In this document: positions 1-6,953 of the stretch, one piece after another
Position numbering within the stretch: position 1 is the first letter of the stretch
How the letters are laid out: the number at the start of each line of letters is the position of its first letter
Assembly: GCA_948806215.1 (NCBI GenBank)
Contig: CAQIDI010000007.1
Location: 1 to 39,755 of the forward strand
Length of the DNA: 39,755 nt
Direction of reading: 5' to 3'
Source: an uncultured Eubacteriales bacterium
GTDB taxonomy: Bacteria > Bacillota > Clostridia > Christensenellales > UBA1242
Notes under the pieces: model-generated
Databases searched by the model: none
The model's input: only the letters and a program-made list of their open reading frames with translations
What the model was told of the DNA's origin: nothing
Translations under genes and position numbers: made by a program

Positions 1-2
1 AC

Positions 3-41
3 CTTGACAACAAAGAATATTCGTTTACACTAGAAAAATAG
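3..41 (+). CDS. 3' end of an upstream gene (partial)
   Basis: Frame 3 stays open from the window edge to a TAG stop at 39-41 and would end in LDNKEYSFTLEK. Its codons (GAC, AAC) match the neighbouring gene at 272. A hairpin follows 19 bases later, as expected after a gene end. Only 12 residues are visible, so the product is unknown and the call is tentative. The same bases could also be read as a promoter (TTGACA 4-9, TACACT 26-31). Confidence 0.35.
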   Translation, partial: LDNKEYSFTLEK

Positions 42-60
42 AGAGAAGAAAACAAAAAGC

Positions 61-102
61 AAAAGAGCGGTTTGCGTTTGCTCTGCCAGCAACCGCTCTT
101 TT
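61..102. terminator. Hairpin terminator, 12-bp stem
   Basis: A perfect 12-bp inverted repeat (61-72 with 91-102, core AGAGCGGTT) encloses an 18-base loop. On the plus strand the stem ends in only four Ts. On the minus strand it is followed by a T-rich tail (GCTTTTTGTTTTC). It may therefore end transcription from either side, with the better tail on the minus strand. Confidence 0.55.
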
Positions 103-127
103 GCAAAAAAAAAGATTTGTTGTAGGA

Positions 128-180
128 GTGTGCTTGTATGGCGAGGCAAAGCCGAGCCACTTGTATCAAGACAAGCACAC
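128..180. other. Predicted three-way-junction structure (RNA or repeat element)
   Basis: The outer stem is GTGTGCTTGT (128-137) with ACAAGCACAC (171-180), 10 perfect pairs. Inside are two hairpins with almost no unpaired bases between them. The first, 139-159, has stems TGGC/GCCA and GGC/GCC separated by opposed GA/GA and closed by AAA. The second is CTTG-TAT-CAAG (160-170). It lies 92 bases before the gene at 272. It could be a structured leader or a small repeat element. I do not recognise a known riboswitch class. Confidence 0.45.
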
Positions 181-249
181 GCCAGAATCCCAAATTGATT
201 ATTTATAAATCATTTTTTAATTTTTAATACAAATAAACGAATCTTGTGT

Positions 250-255
250 TATAAT
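250..255 (+). promoter_or_regulatory. -10 box of the gene at 272
   Basis: A perfect TATAAT at 250-255 would start transcription near 262, right at the GAGG ribosome binding site (262-265). The leader would then be very short. No convincing -35 box is visible. If this is the promoter, the structured element at 128-180 lies outside the transcript. Confidence 0.45.
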
Positions 256-271
256 ATAAACGAGGTATTAT

Positions 272-1315
272 ATGGATCTTCAAGTTTTGGTTAATGAATA
301 TATAAACAATCAACTTTTGAAAGTTGACAATTTATCAACTGAATTAAATGGAAATATGATTGACAGATTATTTGCCAAGAAGTTTAGAAAATATTCTATT
401 GATCCACAAGTGAGAGTTGATGTCGAAGCAAAATTGAACAACATCATAGACAAAAAATTGCCTTTGACTTTTGTGCCAAGTTTTGGTGGATATAAACATT
501 GGTGGGCACCAACTTATCCAACAATTGACTGGGCAGAAATTTTCAACATGAAATTTATGCTTGAATATCTTGCCCCTATTTGTGCCAACTATCATGACAA
601 CAAAAGCACAATCGAATATGAAAGCGAAGAAATCATTTTAAGTGAACTCAACAATGTGCCACAATCTGGATTGGACGAATACACAAACACTTTTAGAAAG
701 GCTTTGGAGTTTTTTAACAAAAATCAAAAAGTTGTCGAAATGAAATTAAGTCTTGCAAGAGAGCAATACAAAGACTATGACTTTGACAAACAAAAATTGC
801 TTAAACGAATTGAAGAAATGATGTCGGATTACACTGATCGTTTCAACAGCTATGATCCAGAAGATCAAGCAAGAAGAATCCAAAAAGCAAGAACAAATTT
901 TAAATTGAATGGTGTTGTTGATTATTCTGGTTTGAGCGAACAAGAACAAGAAGAACTTTATAAAAAATCACGCATATTAAACGAAGCCTTTTTGGACGCC
1001 GATTATGAAGTGCGTGGAGACGATTTCTTTGAAAAAGAAAACAACATTCCTTTGTTATTCTCATTTGGACTTGGTCCCGGTGGAGAAGCTTGGCTGCATA
1101 TTGGATCAAGCAAATCTTCAATGACAGACTTTTGGGCAGGCACAGGTATTTTGGAAATAAGAGAAAACGGACAAATCATTGAAAGAATTTTAAGCAGAAC
1201 ACAATTTGAAAATGTTAAAGACAAACTTGTAAAAGTAAAAGTTGAAAGCCCAATTTCAAACATCTGCACCCCACTTTCTTACATCTATGTGTATGAAGGA
1301 CAATTAAATTTCTAA
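272..1315 (+). CDS. Hypothetical protein, 347 aa
   Basis: I do not recognise this protein. It starts at ATG 272 behind GAGG (262-265, 6-base spacing) and ends just before a hairpin terminator. It is soluble, with no signal peptide or membrane segment. Notable stretches are a conserved-looking aromatic/Pro block near residues 63-90 (PSFGGYKHWWAPTYPTIDW), a charged helical middle (about 140-240, rich in Glu/Lys/Arg) and a Gly-rich block near 265-275 (FGLGPGGEAWLHIG). Codon use differs from the genes to its right: Leu is often TTG, Asp often GAC and Ile often ATC, whereas the right-hand genes prefer TTA, GAT and ATT. This suggests transfer or a different expression class. A faint resemblance in layout to isocyanide synthases was considered but is too weak to use. 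Confidence 0.75.
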   Translation: MDLQVLVNEYINNQLLKVDNLSTELNGNMIDRLFAKKFRKYSIDPQVRVDVEAKLNNIIDKKLPLTFVPSFGGYKHWWAPTYPTIDWAEIFNMKFMLEYLAPICANYHDNKSTIEYESEEIILSELNNVPQSGLDEYTNTFRKALEFFNKNQKVVEMKLSLAREQYKDYDFDKQKLLKRIEEMMSDYTDRFNSYDPEDQARRIQKARTNFKLNGVVDYSGLSEQEQEELYKKSRILNEAFLDADYEVRGDDFFEKENNIPLLFSFGLGPGGEAWLHIGSSKSSMTDFWAGTGILEIRENGQIIERILSRTQFENVKDKLVKVKVESPISNICTPLSYIYVYEGQLNF

Positions 1316-1320
1316 ATTAA

Positions 1321-1350
1321 AAAAAGCCGAGAATATTTCTCGACTTTTTT
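1321..1350. terminator. Bidirectional terminator
   Basis: The hairpin CGAGAA (1328-1333) with TTCTCG (1337-1342) is flanked by an A-run on the left and TTTTTT (1345-1350) on the right. It sits between convergent genes (272 plus and 1385 minus) and can serve both. Confidence 0.75.
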
Positions 1351-1384
1351 GCTAGTTTCAAAATTTATAGTCCTTGGTGTTTTT

Positions 1385-2644
1385 TTATTTTTTATTTTTT
1401 AATATTTCGTTAAGAGCAAGCAAAATTCCTAGTTTTCCATATTCGTAGGTAAGTCCGCCTTGCATATAGGCTGTGTATGGTTTAACCATTGGACCATCGC
1501 AACTAAGTTCTATTGTGCTGCCTTGAGTAAATGTTCCGCTTGCCATAATTTCATCGTGTGGATAGCCTGCCATTGGTGCTGCTACTGGTGTTACAAAACT
1601 ATCAATAGGTGAGCCCTTTTGAACTCCAATGTGAAATTTAATCATATTTTCTTCGTTAGATAAGTTAATGGTTTGAATAATATCGGTTCTGGGTTCATTA
1701 AATTTTGGGTCAACATCAAAGCCAAGTTTTTCTAATATTAAACTAGCAAAGGTCATTGTTTTTAGGCTTGAGCAAACAGCACGCGGAGCAAAAAACAAAC
1801 CTTTAAAGTAAGTTATGTTTTCGTTAAAGTTAGCACCCAATGCTTTGCCTGTGCCCGGAGCAGAAAAGTGCTCGGCAATATCTTCGATAAGTTGTTTTTT
1901 GCCAACCATATATCCACCGCTTTTAGCAATTCCACCACCTAAGTTTTTCATAAGAGAGCCAACAATAATATCAGCTCCAACTTGTGTTGGCTCTTTTTCT
2001 TCAACTAAGTCGCCATAGCAATTATCAACCATTATAATAACATCTTTATTAACACGCCTTATTTCGCGGCAAACTTTTTCTATTTTTGCTATGCTCAAAC
2101 TTTTGCGATGAGAATAACCACGTGAACGTTGAATTTCGATTAGTTTAACTTTACCTTTTTTAACACGCTTAATAATTTTATCATAATCAAAATCGTTATT
2201 AACTAAATCTATTTGCTCATATTTAATTCCGTTTGCTTTTAACGAATTTCGGCTGTTTCCGCTAATACCAATAACTGTTTGAAGCGAGTCGTAAGGCATA
2301 CCAGTTATTGAAAGCAATGTTTCTCCGTGTTTTAATAGTGAAAAAAAGGTTAAGCTTAGTGCGTGTGTTCCCGACATTATTTGTGGGCGAACTAAAGCAT
2401 CTTCAGCACCAAATATTTTTGCATAAATGGCTTCTATTTTATCGCGTCCAGCATCGTATGCTCCATAGCCATTAACTTCGGCAAAATCGGAACTTGCAAC
2501 TTTTTCTTCTTGAAAAGCTTTTAAAACTTTAGCACTGTTTTTTAAACAAAGTTCATCGTAGGTTAAAAATAAATCTTTAAGTTCTGTTTCGCATTCGTCT
2601 GCTAAATCAATTAACTTTTTATCAATATCAAAATTATAGTACAT
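1385..2644 (-). CDS. Methionine gamma-lyase-like PLP enzyme (aluminium resistance protein family)
   Basis: This is a fold-type I, PLP-dependent enzyme of the Met_gamma_lyase/aluminium resistance family (PF06838, YnbB-like). The length of 419 aa is normal for the family. Hallmarks are YGAYDAGRDKIEAIYAKIFG near residues 60-80, the cofactor-contacting RPQIMSGTHAL just after, the aspartate in MVDNCYG, and the PLP-binding lysine in IIVGSLMKNLGGGIAKSGGY. The exact reaction of this family is poorly established; a C-S lyase on sulfur amino acids is the usual inference. The start codon has AAAGG about 9 bases upstream on the minus strand. It diverges from pnuC, with back-to-back promoters between the two genes. 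Confidence 0.9.
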   Translation of the reverse strand: MYYNFDIDKKLIDLADECETELKDLFLTYDELCLKNSAKVLKAFQEEKVASSDFAEVNGYGAYDAGRDKIEAIYAKIFGAEDALVRPQIMSGTHALSLTFFSLLKHGETLLSITGMPYDSLQTVIGISGNSRNSLKANGIKYEQIDLVNNDFDYDKIIKRVKKGKVKLIEIQRSRGYSHRKSLSIAKIEKVCREIRRVNKDVIIMVDNCYGDLVEEKEPTQVGADIIVGSLMKNLGGGIAKSGGYMVGKKQLIEDIAEHFSAPGTGKALGANFNENITYFKGLFFAPRAVCSSLKTMTFASLILEKLGFDVDPKFNEPRTDIIQTINLSNEENMIKFHIGVQKGSPIDSFVTPVAAPMAGYPHDEIMASGTFTQGSTIELSCDGPMVKPYTAYMQGGLTYEYGKLGILLALNEILKNKK

Positions 2645-2675
2645 ATTAAAATTTCCTTTTGTTTTGCTGTTAATT

Positions 2676-2703
2676 ATTTTAGCATATTAATTAATATTAG
2701 CAA
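2676..2703 (-). promoter_or_regulatory. Promoter of the PLP enzyme gene
   Basis: On the minus strand TTGCTA (2698-2703) and TAAAAT (2676-2681) are 16 bases apart. The spacer contains the palindrome TATTAATTAATA. It faces away from the pnuC promoter. Confidence 0.5.
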
Positions 2704-2718
2704 AATTAAATAACTCAT

Positions 2719-2747
2719 TTGACAATATATTGGGGTTTTATTAAAAT
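2719..2747 (+). promoter_or_regulatory. Consensus promoter of pnuC
   Basis: TTGACA (2719-2724), a 17-base spacer and TAAAAT (2742-2747) make a near-consensus sigma-A type promoter. GAGG at 2765-2768 and ATG at 2774 follow. The expression signals are intact although the reading frame behind them is not. Confidence 0.65.
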
Positions 2748-2773
2748 ATTAACACTTTTATTAAGAGGTTAAA

Positions 2774-3576
2774 ATGGAAAAAACTAAAGAAAATTTTTTA
2801 AGCGCATTTGGAATTATTATTCTATTTATGAAAAATGCTGGTTTTTAGGAATTACAATTTTAGCATTTATATTTGCATTTTTGTTCCCAGAAGAGGATAT
2901 TGGGGGAGTTAATGGCACAATTATAATGATATTATATTTGGTAGATATTTTTTCAAATATACTATGCGAATTATTAATATCTAAGCAAAGCAAATGGAAC
3001 TTTTTGGTATCGCTTATTGTTGAAGTAACCGAGATTGCAATCTGCATTGTTTGTGCATATAGGTTTGCAACAATGGCGGCAACAATATTTTTTTGGATTC
3101 CTATTGATATAATTAGTTTTATTATGTGGAATAAGCATCCAGATAAAGCAAATAACGAATTAACCGAAGTTAAAACTCTAAAGGGGTGGCAAGAGGCGTT
3201 AGTTATTATTGGAATATGTGTTTGGACGGTTGCAATTGGTTATGTTCTTAGCTTAATAGATTTAGAAGAAGGAATTTTATCTAATAGTCCAATGATGTTT
3301 AAAATAGTGTGTTACTTAGATGCTTGTTGCAGTGCAGTTGGTATAGCAAATGGATTATTTATTTTATTTAGGTATAGAGAACAATGGATTGCCTGGTATA
3401 TTGCAACTTTTATAGAAATTGCAATTAATATAATATCGGGACAGTGGGTGTTACTTGTTTTAAAGTTTGGATATTTAACTAATACCACATATGGTTATAT
3501 AAAATGGACAAAATACATAAGACAAAATGCTGTTGTTACGAAAACTGAAATTAGCAATTCAGAAATTCAAATTTAA
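2774..3576 (+). pseudogene. pnuC: PnuC-type nicotinamide mononucleotide/riboside transporter, frameshifted
   Basis: PnuC proteins carry NAD precursors across the inner membrane. The C-terminal half shows the family signature: several membrane helices, QWIAWYIATFIEIAINI and then YGYIKWTKYIR near the end. The natural start is ATG 2774 with GAGG 6 bases upstream, but that frame stops at 2846-2848 after 24 codons. The frame one base back continues without a break through FFKRIWNYYSIYEKCWFLG into the transporter. The switch falls at TTTTTTA (2794-2800), where the zero-frame codons TTT TTA could slip to TTT TTT. It is either a one-base sequence error, a real disabling mutation or a programmed -1 shift. 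Without the shift only a late TTG (2881) would be available, with no ribosome binding site. Confidence 0.8.
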
Positions 3577-3604
3577 AATAAAGAAATATTTATAGGCAAT
3601 AAAT

Positions 3605-3633
3605 TTGACTAAAACCAAAAAAATAAATAAAAT
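3605..3633 (+). promoter_or_regulatory. Promoter of efp
   Basis: TTGACT (3605-3610) and TAAAAT (3628-3633) are 17 bases apart. The ribosome binding site AAGGTGG (3653-3659) and ATG 3664 follow. Confidence 0.6.
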
Positions 3634-3663
3634 AAAAATATATTAAAATTACAAGGTGGATTT

Positions 3664-4221
3664 ATGGTAGACGTAAACAATATTAAAAATGGTATGACCT
3701 TACAAATTGAAGGCAATATTTATCAAATAGTAGAATTTTTGCACGTTAAACCTGGTAAGGGCGCAGCATTTATGAAAACTAAATTAAAAAATTTAAGAAC
3801 AGGCACAACATTAGAGCGTACTTTTAACACTAATGTTAAATTTGAAGAAGCTCACATCGACAGAAAAACTGTTCAATATTTATATGAAGCTGGCGATACT
3901 TATTACTTTATGGATGTTAACACATACGACCAATTTGAGTTAACAAACGAGCAAGTTGGCGATAACAAAAACTATCTATTAGAAAATATGAGTGTTGATT
4001 TAACTATGTACGGAAGTGAACTACTTGGAATTTCTCTTCCAGAAAAAGTTACACTAACCATTACCGATTGCGAACCAGGCATTAAAGATAGCACAGCAAC
4101 AAACTCAACAAAAGTTGCTACTTGCGAAACAGGTTTAGTTGTTAGAGTTCCAATGTTTATTAACACTGGCGATAAAGTTATTGTAACAACTTACGACGGA
4201 AAATATTGGGGCAGAGGTTAA
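3664..4221 (+). CDS. efp: Elongation factor P
   Basis: EF-P binds between the P and E sites of the ribosome and rescues stalling at polyproline stretches. The 185-aa length is standard, with an N-terminal KOW-like domain (about 1-64) and two OB domains. Lys32 lies in the loop KPGKGAAF, the position that carries the modification in Bacillus. The C-terminal motif GDKVIVTTYDGKYWGRG closes the second OB domain. Its own promoter and a following terminator suggest a single-gene unit. No epmA/epmB-type modification gene is in the window. Confidence 0.97.
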   Translation: MVDVNNIKNGMTLQIEGNIYQIVEFLHVKPGKGAAFMKTKLKNLRTGTTLERTFNTNVKFEEAHIDRKTVQYLYEAGDTYYFMDVNTYDQFELTNEQVGDNKNYLLENMSVDLTMYGSELLGISLPEKVTLTITDCEPGIKDSTATNSTKVATCETGLVVRVPMFINTGDKVIVTTYDGKYWGRG

Positions 4222-4228
4222 TTATAAA

Positions 4229-4258
4229 AAACTTAAACTTATAGGTTTAAGTTTTTTT
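4229..4258 (+). terminator. Terminator of efp
   Basis: AAACTTAAAC (4229-4238) pairs with GTTTAAGTTT (4245-4254) around a 6-base loop and is followed by a run of Ts to 4258. Confidence 0.85.
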
Positions 4259-4318
4259 GTTTTTATCAATAGTTAAAATAGCAATTATTTTTTTATTTTA
4301 ATGTAAATGGTTAATTCT

Positions 4319-4347
4319 TTGCATAATAAATTAATAAATGGTATCAT
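4319..4347 (+). promoter_or_regulatory. Candidate promoter giving a leaderless start
   Basis: TTGCAT (4319-4324), exactly 17 bases, then TATCAT (4342-4347). The expected start of transcription is at or within a base or two of ATG 4355. No ribosome binding site precedes either ATG 4307 or ATG 4355, so a leaderless message is possible. Confidence 0.35.
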
Positions 4348-4354
4348 ATTTTAT

Positions 4355-4732
4355 ATGAAAAAAAGTTTGATTTTTACTATATCATTTTTATTTGTTTTAT
4401 TAATGCAAATATTAATAATTTTTGTTTACTTGCCAATTATAAAGGTTGTTATAATTGGTTTAGGTTTGCTACTTGTTTTAAGCACAATTTCTTTTTGTTG
4501 TTCAAAAAATAAAAAACAAATAATATTATCTGGCGTGCTATTAATTGTTAGTTTATATTGTTTTGTTACAAACGCTATTTTTCTATTTAACATAGCACCA
4601 ACAAATAGCGAAGTTGTTGTGCACGCCGGTGGGGCAGTAAATAAAAACACATACCTAAATTGTAAGGAAGGTTTTTTAGCATCCATTAGTTCGTGGGGGG
4701 GGGTACATAGAATTAGACTTTTTATTGACTAA
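4355..4732 (+). CDS. GDPD-type membrane phosphodiesterase, N-terminal part (cut by G9 tract)
   Basis: This is the first part of a glycerophosphodiester phosphodiesterase-like protein. Three hydrophobic segments (about residues 5-28, 31-47 and 55-77 from ATG 4355) are followed by VVHAGGAVNKNTYLNCKEGF, which holds the first catalytic histidine in the HRGG-like position. The frame then runs into nine Gs (4695-4703) and ends 29 bases later at TAA 4730-4732. Removing one G (or adding two) restores the read-through SSWGGYIELDFLLTKDNEI, with the catalytic E-x-D. The whole protein would be 307 aa from ATG 4355, or 323 aa from ATG 4307, which lies in the same frame. As printed the gene is in the OFF state. 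Confidence 0.75.
   Translation: MKKSLIFTISFLFVLLMQILIIFVYLPIIKVVIIGLGLLLVLSTISFCCSKNKKQIILSGVLLIVSLYCFVTNAIFLFNIAPTNSEVVVHAGGAVNKNTYLNCKEGFLASISSWGGVHRIRLFID
4695..4703 (+). repeat. Mononucleotide G9 tract inside a coding region
   Basis: Nine consecutive Gs lie in a gene that is otherwise very AT-rich. Tract lengths of 8 or 11 join the two GDPD parts into one frame, while 9 separates them. This is the layout of a slipped-strand phase-variation switch, although a homopolymer length error in sequencing would look the same. Confidence 0.9.
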
Positions 4733-5279
4733 AGATAACGAAATTATATGTAGTCATCAACTGGAATATGTTACCGGATTTAGTTTAAACAATAGGCCAA
4801 CTTTGTTAGAGTTTGAAAACACAATATTACTTAATAAGTATCACGGAATAACTTTTAATTGGTTAATTGAAAATTTAAGAGATAATCCTGATTTAAAAAT
4901 TATTGTGGATTCTAAAGAAGCAAACTATGTTAACCTAATTAAAACAATGATAAGCAAAAGTAACGATCTTGGCTTTGATTTAACAAATAATTTTATTTTG
5001 CAGTTGTATTCTAAAAACAACTACGAACAGTTGTGTGATATTTTTAGTGGTGAGTTTTGGTACACAAACTATAAATCGTTATATTCGCCAAACTTTATTA
5101 ATTATTATTTTGGCGATAAACCAAGAGTAACTACTATTGTTTTAAATGTTAATATGTGGAGCATTTATAAAATGCATAATTTTGAAACAAATAAAAAAGT
5201 TGCGGTTCACACAATTAACGATTCAGACAATTTTAATTTTATAAAAAATAGAAAAGTTGATTATATATTTACAGATTAA
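4725..5279 (+). CDS. GDPD-type membrane phosphodiesterase, C-terminal part
   Basis: This is the continuation of the gene above in the next frame. The true coding region begins at the G tract (about 4701) and gives GYIELDFLLTKDNEIICSHQ, with catalytic Glu and Asp and the second His of the GDPD family. The TTG at 4725 is only the first possible start codon in this frame and has no ribosome binding site. The remainder is a TIM-barrel-like alternation ending near VDYIFTD. The likely substrate is a glycerophosphodiester or a lipid headgroup at the membrane. An SDR reductase follows 19 bases later and is probably co-transcribed. Confidence 0.75.
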   Translation: MTKDNEIICSHQLEYVTGFSLNNRPTLLEFENTILLNKYHGITFNWLIENLRDNPDLKIIVDSKEANYVNLIKTMISKSNDLGFDLTNNFILQLYSKNNYEQLCDIFSGEFWYTNYKSLYSPNFINYYFGDKPRVTTIVLNVNMWSIYKMHNFETNKKVAVHTINDSDNFNFIKNRKVDYIFTD

Positions 5280-5298
5280 AAAAATTTAAAGGTGAGTT

Positions 5299-6045
5299 AT
5301 GGAACATAAAGTTGCACTTGTAACAGGTGGGGCAAAAGGAATAGGCAGAGAAATAGTTTTAGAATTAGCAAATGCAGGCTACTGTGTTGTTATTAATTAT
5401 AACACTAGCGAAAAACAAGCATTAGAATTAAAACAAGAACTTGAAAGCAACAACAAAAAATGCATTGTTGTTAAAGCAGATATTTCGAACGAGCAACAAG
5501 TTAAGAATATGGTTGATATCGCAGTTAAAAGTTTTGGTAAAATTGATGTTTTAGTTAATAATGCTGCAATATCGCTAGATAGTATGTTTTACGATAAAAC
5601 AGCCGAAAGTTTTAATAAAACTCTAAGTACTAATGTTGTTGGCACATTTTTAGTTAGTAAACTTGTTGGCGAAATAATGTATAACAACAAATTTGGAAAA
5701 ATTATAAACATTTCTTCCACTAATGGAATTAACACATATTATCCAATGTGTTTAGAATATGACGCAAGTAAAGCAGCAATAATTTCGCTTACTCACAACC
5801 TAGCAATTCAGTTTGCACCTTATGTTAATGTTAATGCTGTAGCACCGGGATTTATTGCAACCGAAAGTGAAATTGGTGGTATGGACGAAGAATTTATTAA
5901 ATTAGAAGAAGAAAAAGTTTTGTTACGCCGTGCGGGAAAACCACAAGAAGTTGCTAAACTGGTTGGTTTTTTAGTTAGTGAAAATGCTAATTTTATTAAT
6001 AACGAAGTTATTAAAATTGATGGCGGAATTTATGGCGATTGCTAA
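5299..6045 (+). CDS. SDR-family reductase, FabG-like
   Basis: This is a classical short-chain dehydrogenase of 248 aa. The cofactor loop TGGAKGIG is at residues 9-16, NNAA at 87-90, Asn112, Ser140, and the catalytic pair Tyr154/Lys158 in YDASK. NAPGF-type VNAVAPGFIATES follows, and the C-terminus ends in the usual IDGG. FabG-type enzymes reduce 3-oxoacyl-ACP with NADPH. Lacking neighbouring fatty acid genes, this one could equally act on a sugar or other alcohol. AAAGGTGAG (5287-5295) sets the start. It lies in a run with the GDPD gene before it and the esterase after it, which hints at cell-envelope lipid or glycan work. Confidence 0.88.
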   Translation: MEHKVALVTGGAKGIGREIVLELANAGYCVVINYNTSEKQALELKQELESNNKKCIVVKADISNEQQVKNMVDIAVKSFGKIDVLVNNAAISLDSMFYDKTAESFNKTLSTNVVGTFLVSKLVGEIMYNNKFGKIINISSTNGINTYYPMCLEYDASKAAIISLTHNLAIQFAPYVNVNAVAPGFIATESEIGGMDEEFIKLEEEKVLLRRAGKPQEVAKLVGFLVSENANFINNEVIKIDGGIYGDC

Positions 6046-6067
6046 AAAACAGGAAATGCGATATTAG

Positions 6068-6874
6068 ATGAAAAAGTTAATTGATATATCAACAATAATA
6101 GTTGGAACAATTTTAATATTAATTGCAATACTATCGTTTATATTATTAGTTCCAAAAAAGAAAACTGCAAACATAATTATAATTGCTGGGCAAAGCAATG
6201 CAGAAGGGGTTTCGGAGTATGCCGATCTTAATGGCGTTTTATCAGAAGAAAAATATAATAAATATTCAAATGGAACTTCAAGAGTAAAATTTATAGCAAG
6301 ATATAGTTTAGATAATTTTGTAAATTTTAAATTTGGTTTAAACGAATATAAGAACACCTTTGGTATTGAACTTGGAGTTATTGATTATTTTTTGGATACT
6401 AACAAAAAAGATAATCTTTTTGTTGTTAAATGTGCTGTTGGTGGAACAGGGCTTAGTTATTGGCAAAAAGGCGAAGAAGGGTATAACCGTCTTAGCACAA
6501 CAGTAAATAGAGCTATTGAACTTATTAAAAAGGATTATAGTAAAATAAATATTCAAGCAATGTGTTGGATGCAAGGCGAATCAGATAGAACAGCTTTAGA
6601 TAGTGAAAAATATTTTAATAGGCTAAACACCTTTGTTTCTACTTTGCGTGAAGATTATAAGACGTATGGAAATTTTAGGTTTGTTGATGCTGCAATTTTG
6701 AAATCGGAATATTCTGATAAAATAAATAAAAGCAAAAGCGAGTTTGCAAATTTAAGCGATAATAATTATTATTTTGAAGTTGCCGATTTTAATTTTTCGC
6801 TAATAGATGATGTTCACTATAACGCTGCTTCGGAATATAAACTGGGTTACGAGTTTGGGAAATATTGTTTTTAA
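6068..6874 (+). CDS. SASA-type carbohydrate esterase, membrane anchored
   Basis: A hydrophobic N-terminal segment (residues 5-28) is followed at once by IIIIAGQSNAEG, the SGNH/sialate O-acetylesterase (SASA, PF03629) nucleophile block with Ser43. Further family features are AVGGTGLSYW, WMQGESD and the C-terminal DDVHYN (Asp248 or 247, His250). These proteins remove acetyl groups from sugars. Here the enzyme would be tethered on the outer face of the membrane. AGGAAA (6050-6055) is 12 bases before ATG 6068, a rather long spacing. A strong terminator follows. Confidence 0.83.
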   Translation: MKKLIDISTIIVGTILILIAILSFILLVPKKKTANIIIIAGQSNAEGVSEYADLNGVLSEEKYNKYSNGTSRVKFIARYSLDNFVNFKFGLNEYKNTFGIELGVIDYFLDTNKKDNLFVVKCAVGGTGLSYWQKGEEGYNRLSTTVNRAIELIKKDYSKINIQAMCWMQGESDRTALDSEKYFNRLNTFVSTLREDYKTYGNFRFVDAAILKSEYSDKINKSKSEFANLSDNNYYFEVADFNFSLIDDVHYNAASEYKLGYEFGKYCF

Positions 6875-6900
6875 AAAGAACTAAATTTTAGTTCTTTTTT
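6874..6900 (+). terminator. Terminator after the SASA esterase gene
   Basis: AAGAACTA pairs with TAGTTCTT in a near-perfect palindrome spanning 6874-6898, ending in a T run that extends to 6900. Confidence 0.8.
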
Positions 6901-6919
6901 GTTTTGTATAAATTTTATT

Positions 6920-6947
6920 TTGAAAAAACTGTTTTTTAAACTAAAAT
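6920..6947 (+). promoter_or_regulatory. Candidate promoter, leaderless U32 gene
   Basis: TTGAAA (6920-6925), 16 bases, TAAAAT (6942-6947). The next purine-rich start point coincides with ATG 6954, and no ribosome binding site is visible, so the message may lack a leader. Confidence 0.4.
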
Positions 6948-6953
6948 TAAGTT

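Noticed and set aside
272..1315. Similarity of the 347-aa protein to isocyanide (PvcA/DIT1) synthases
   Set aside because: Only the general spacing of a Pro/Ser/Phe/Lys block and later acidic residues is alike. No diagnostic motif could be confirmed by eye.
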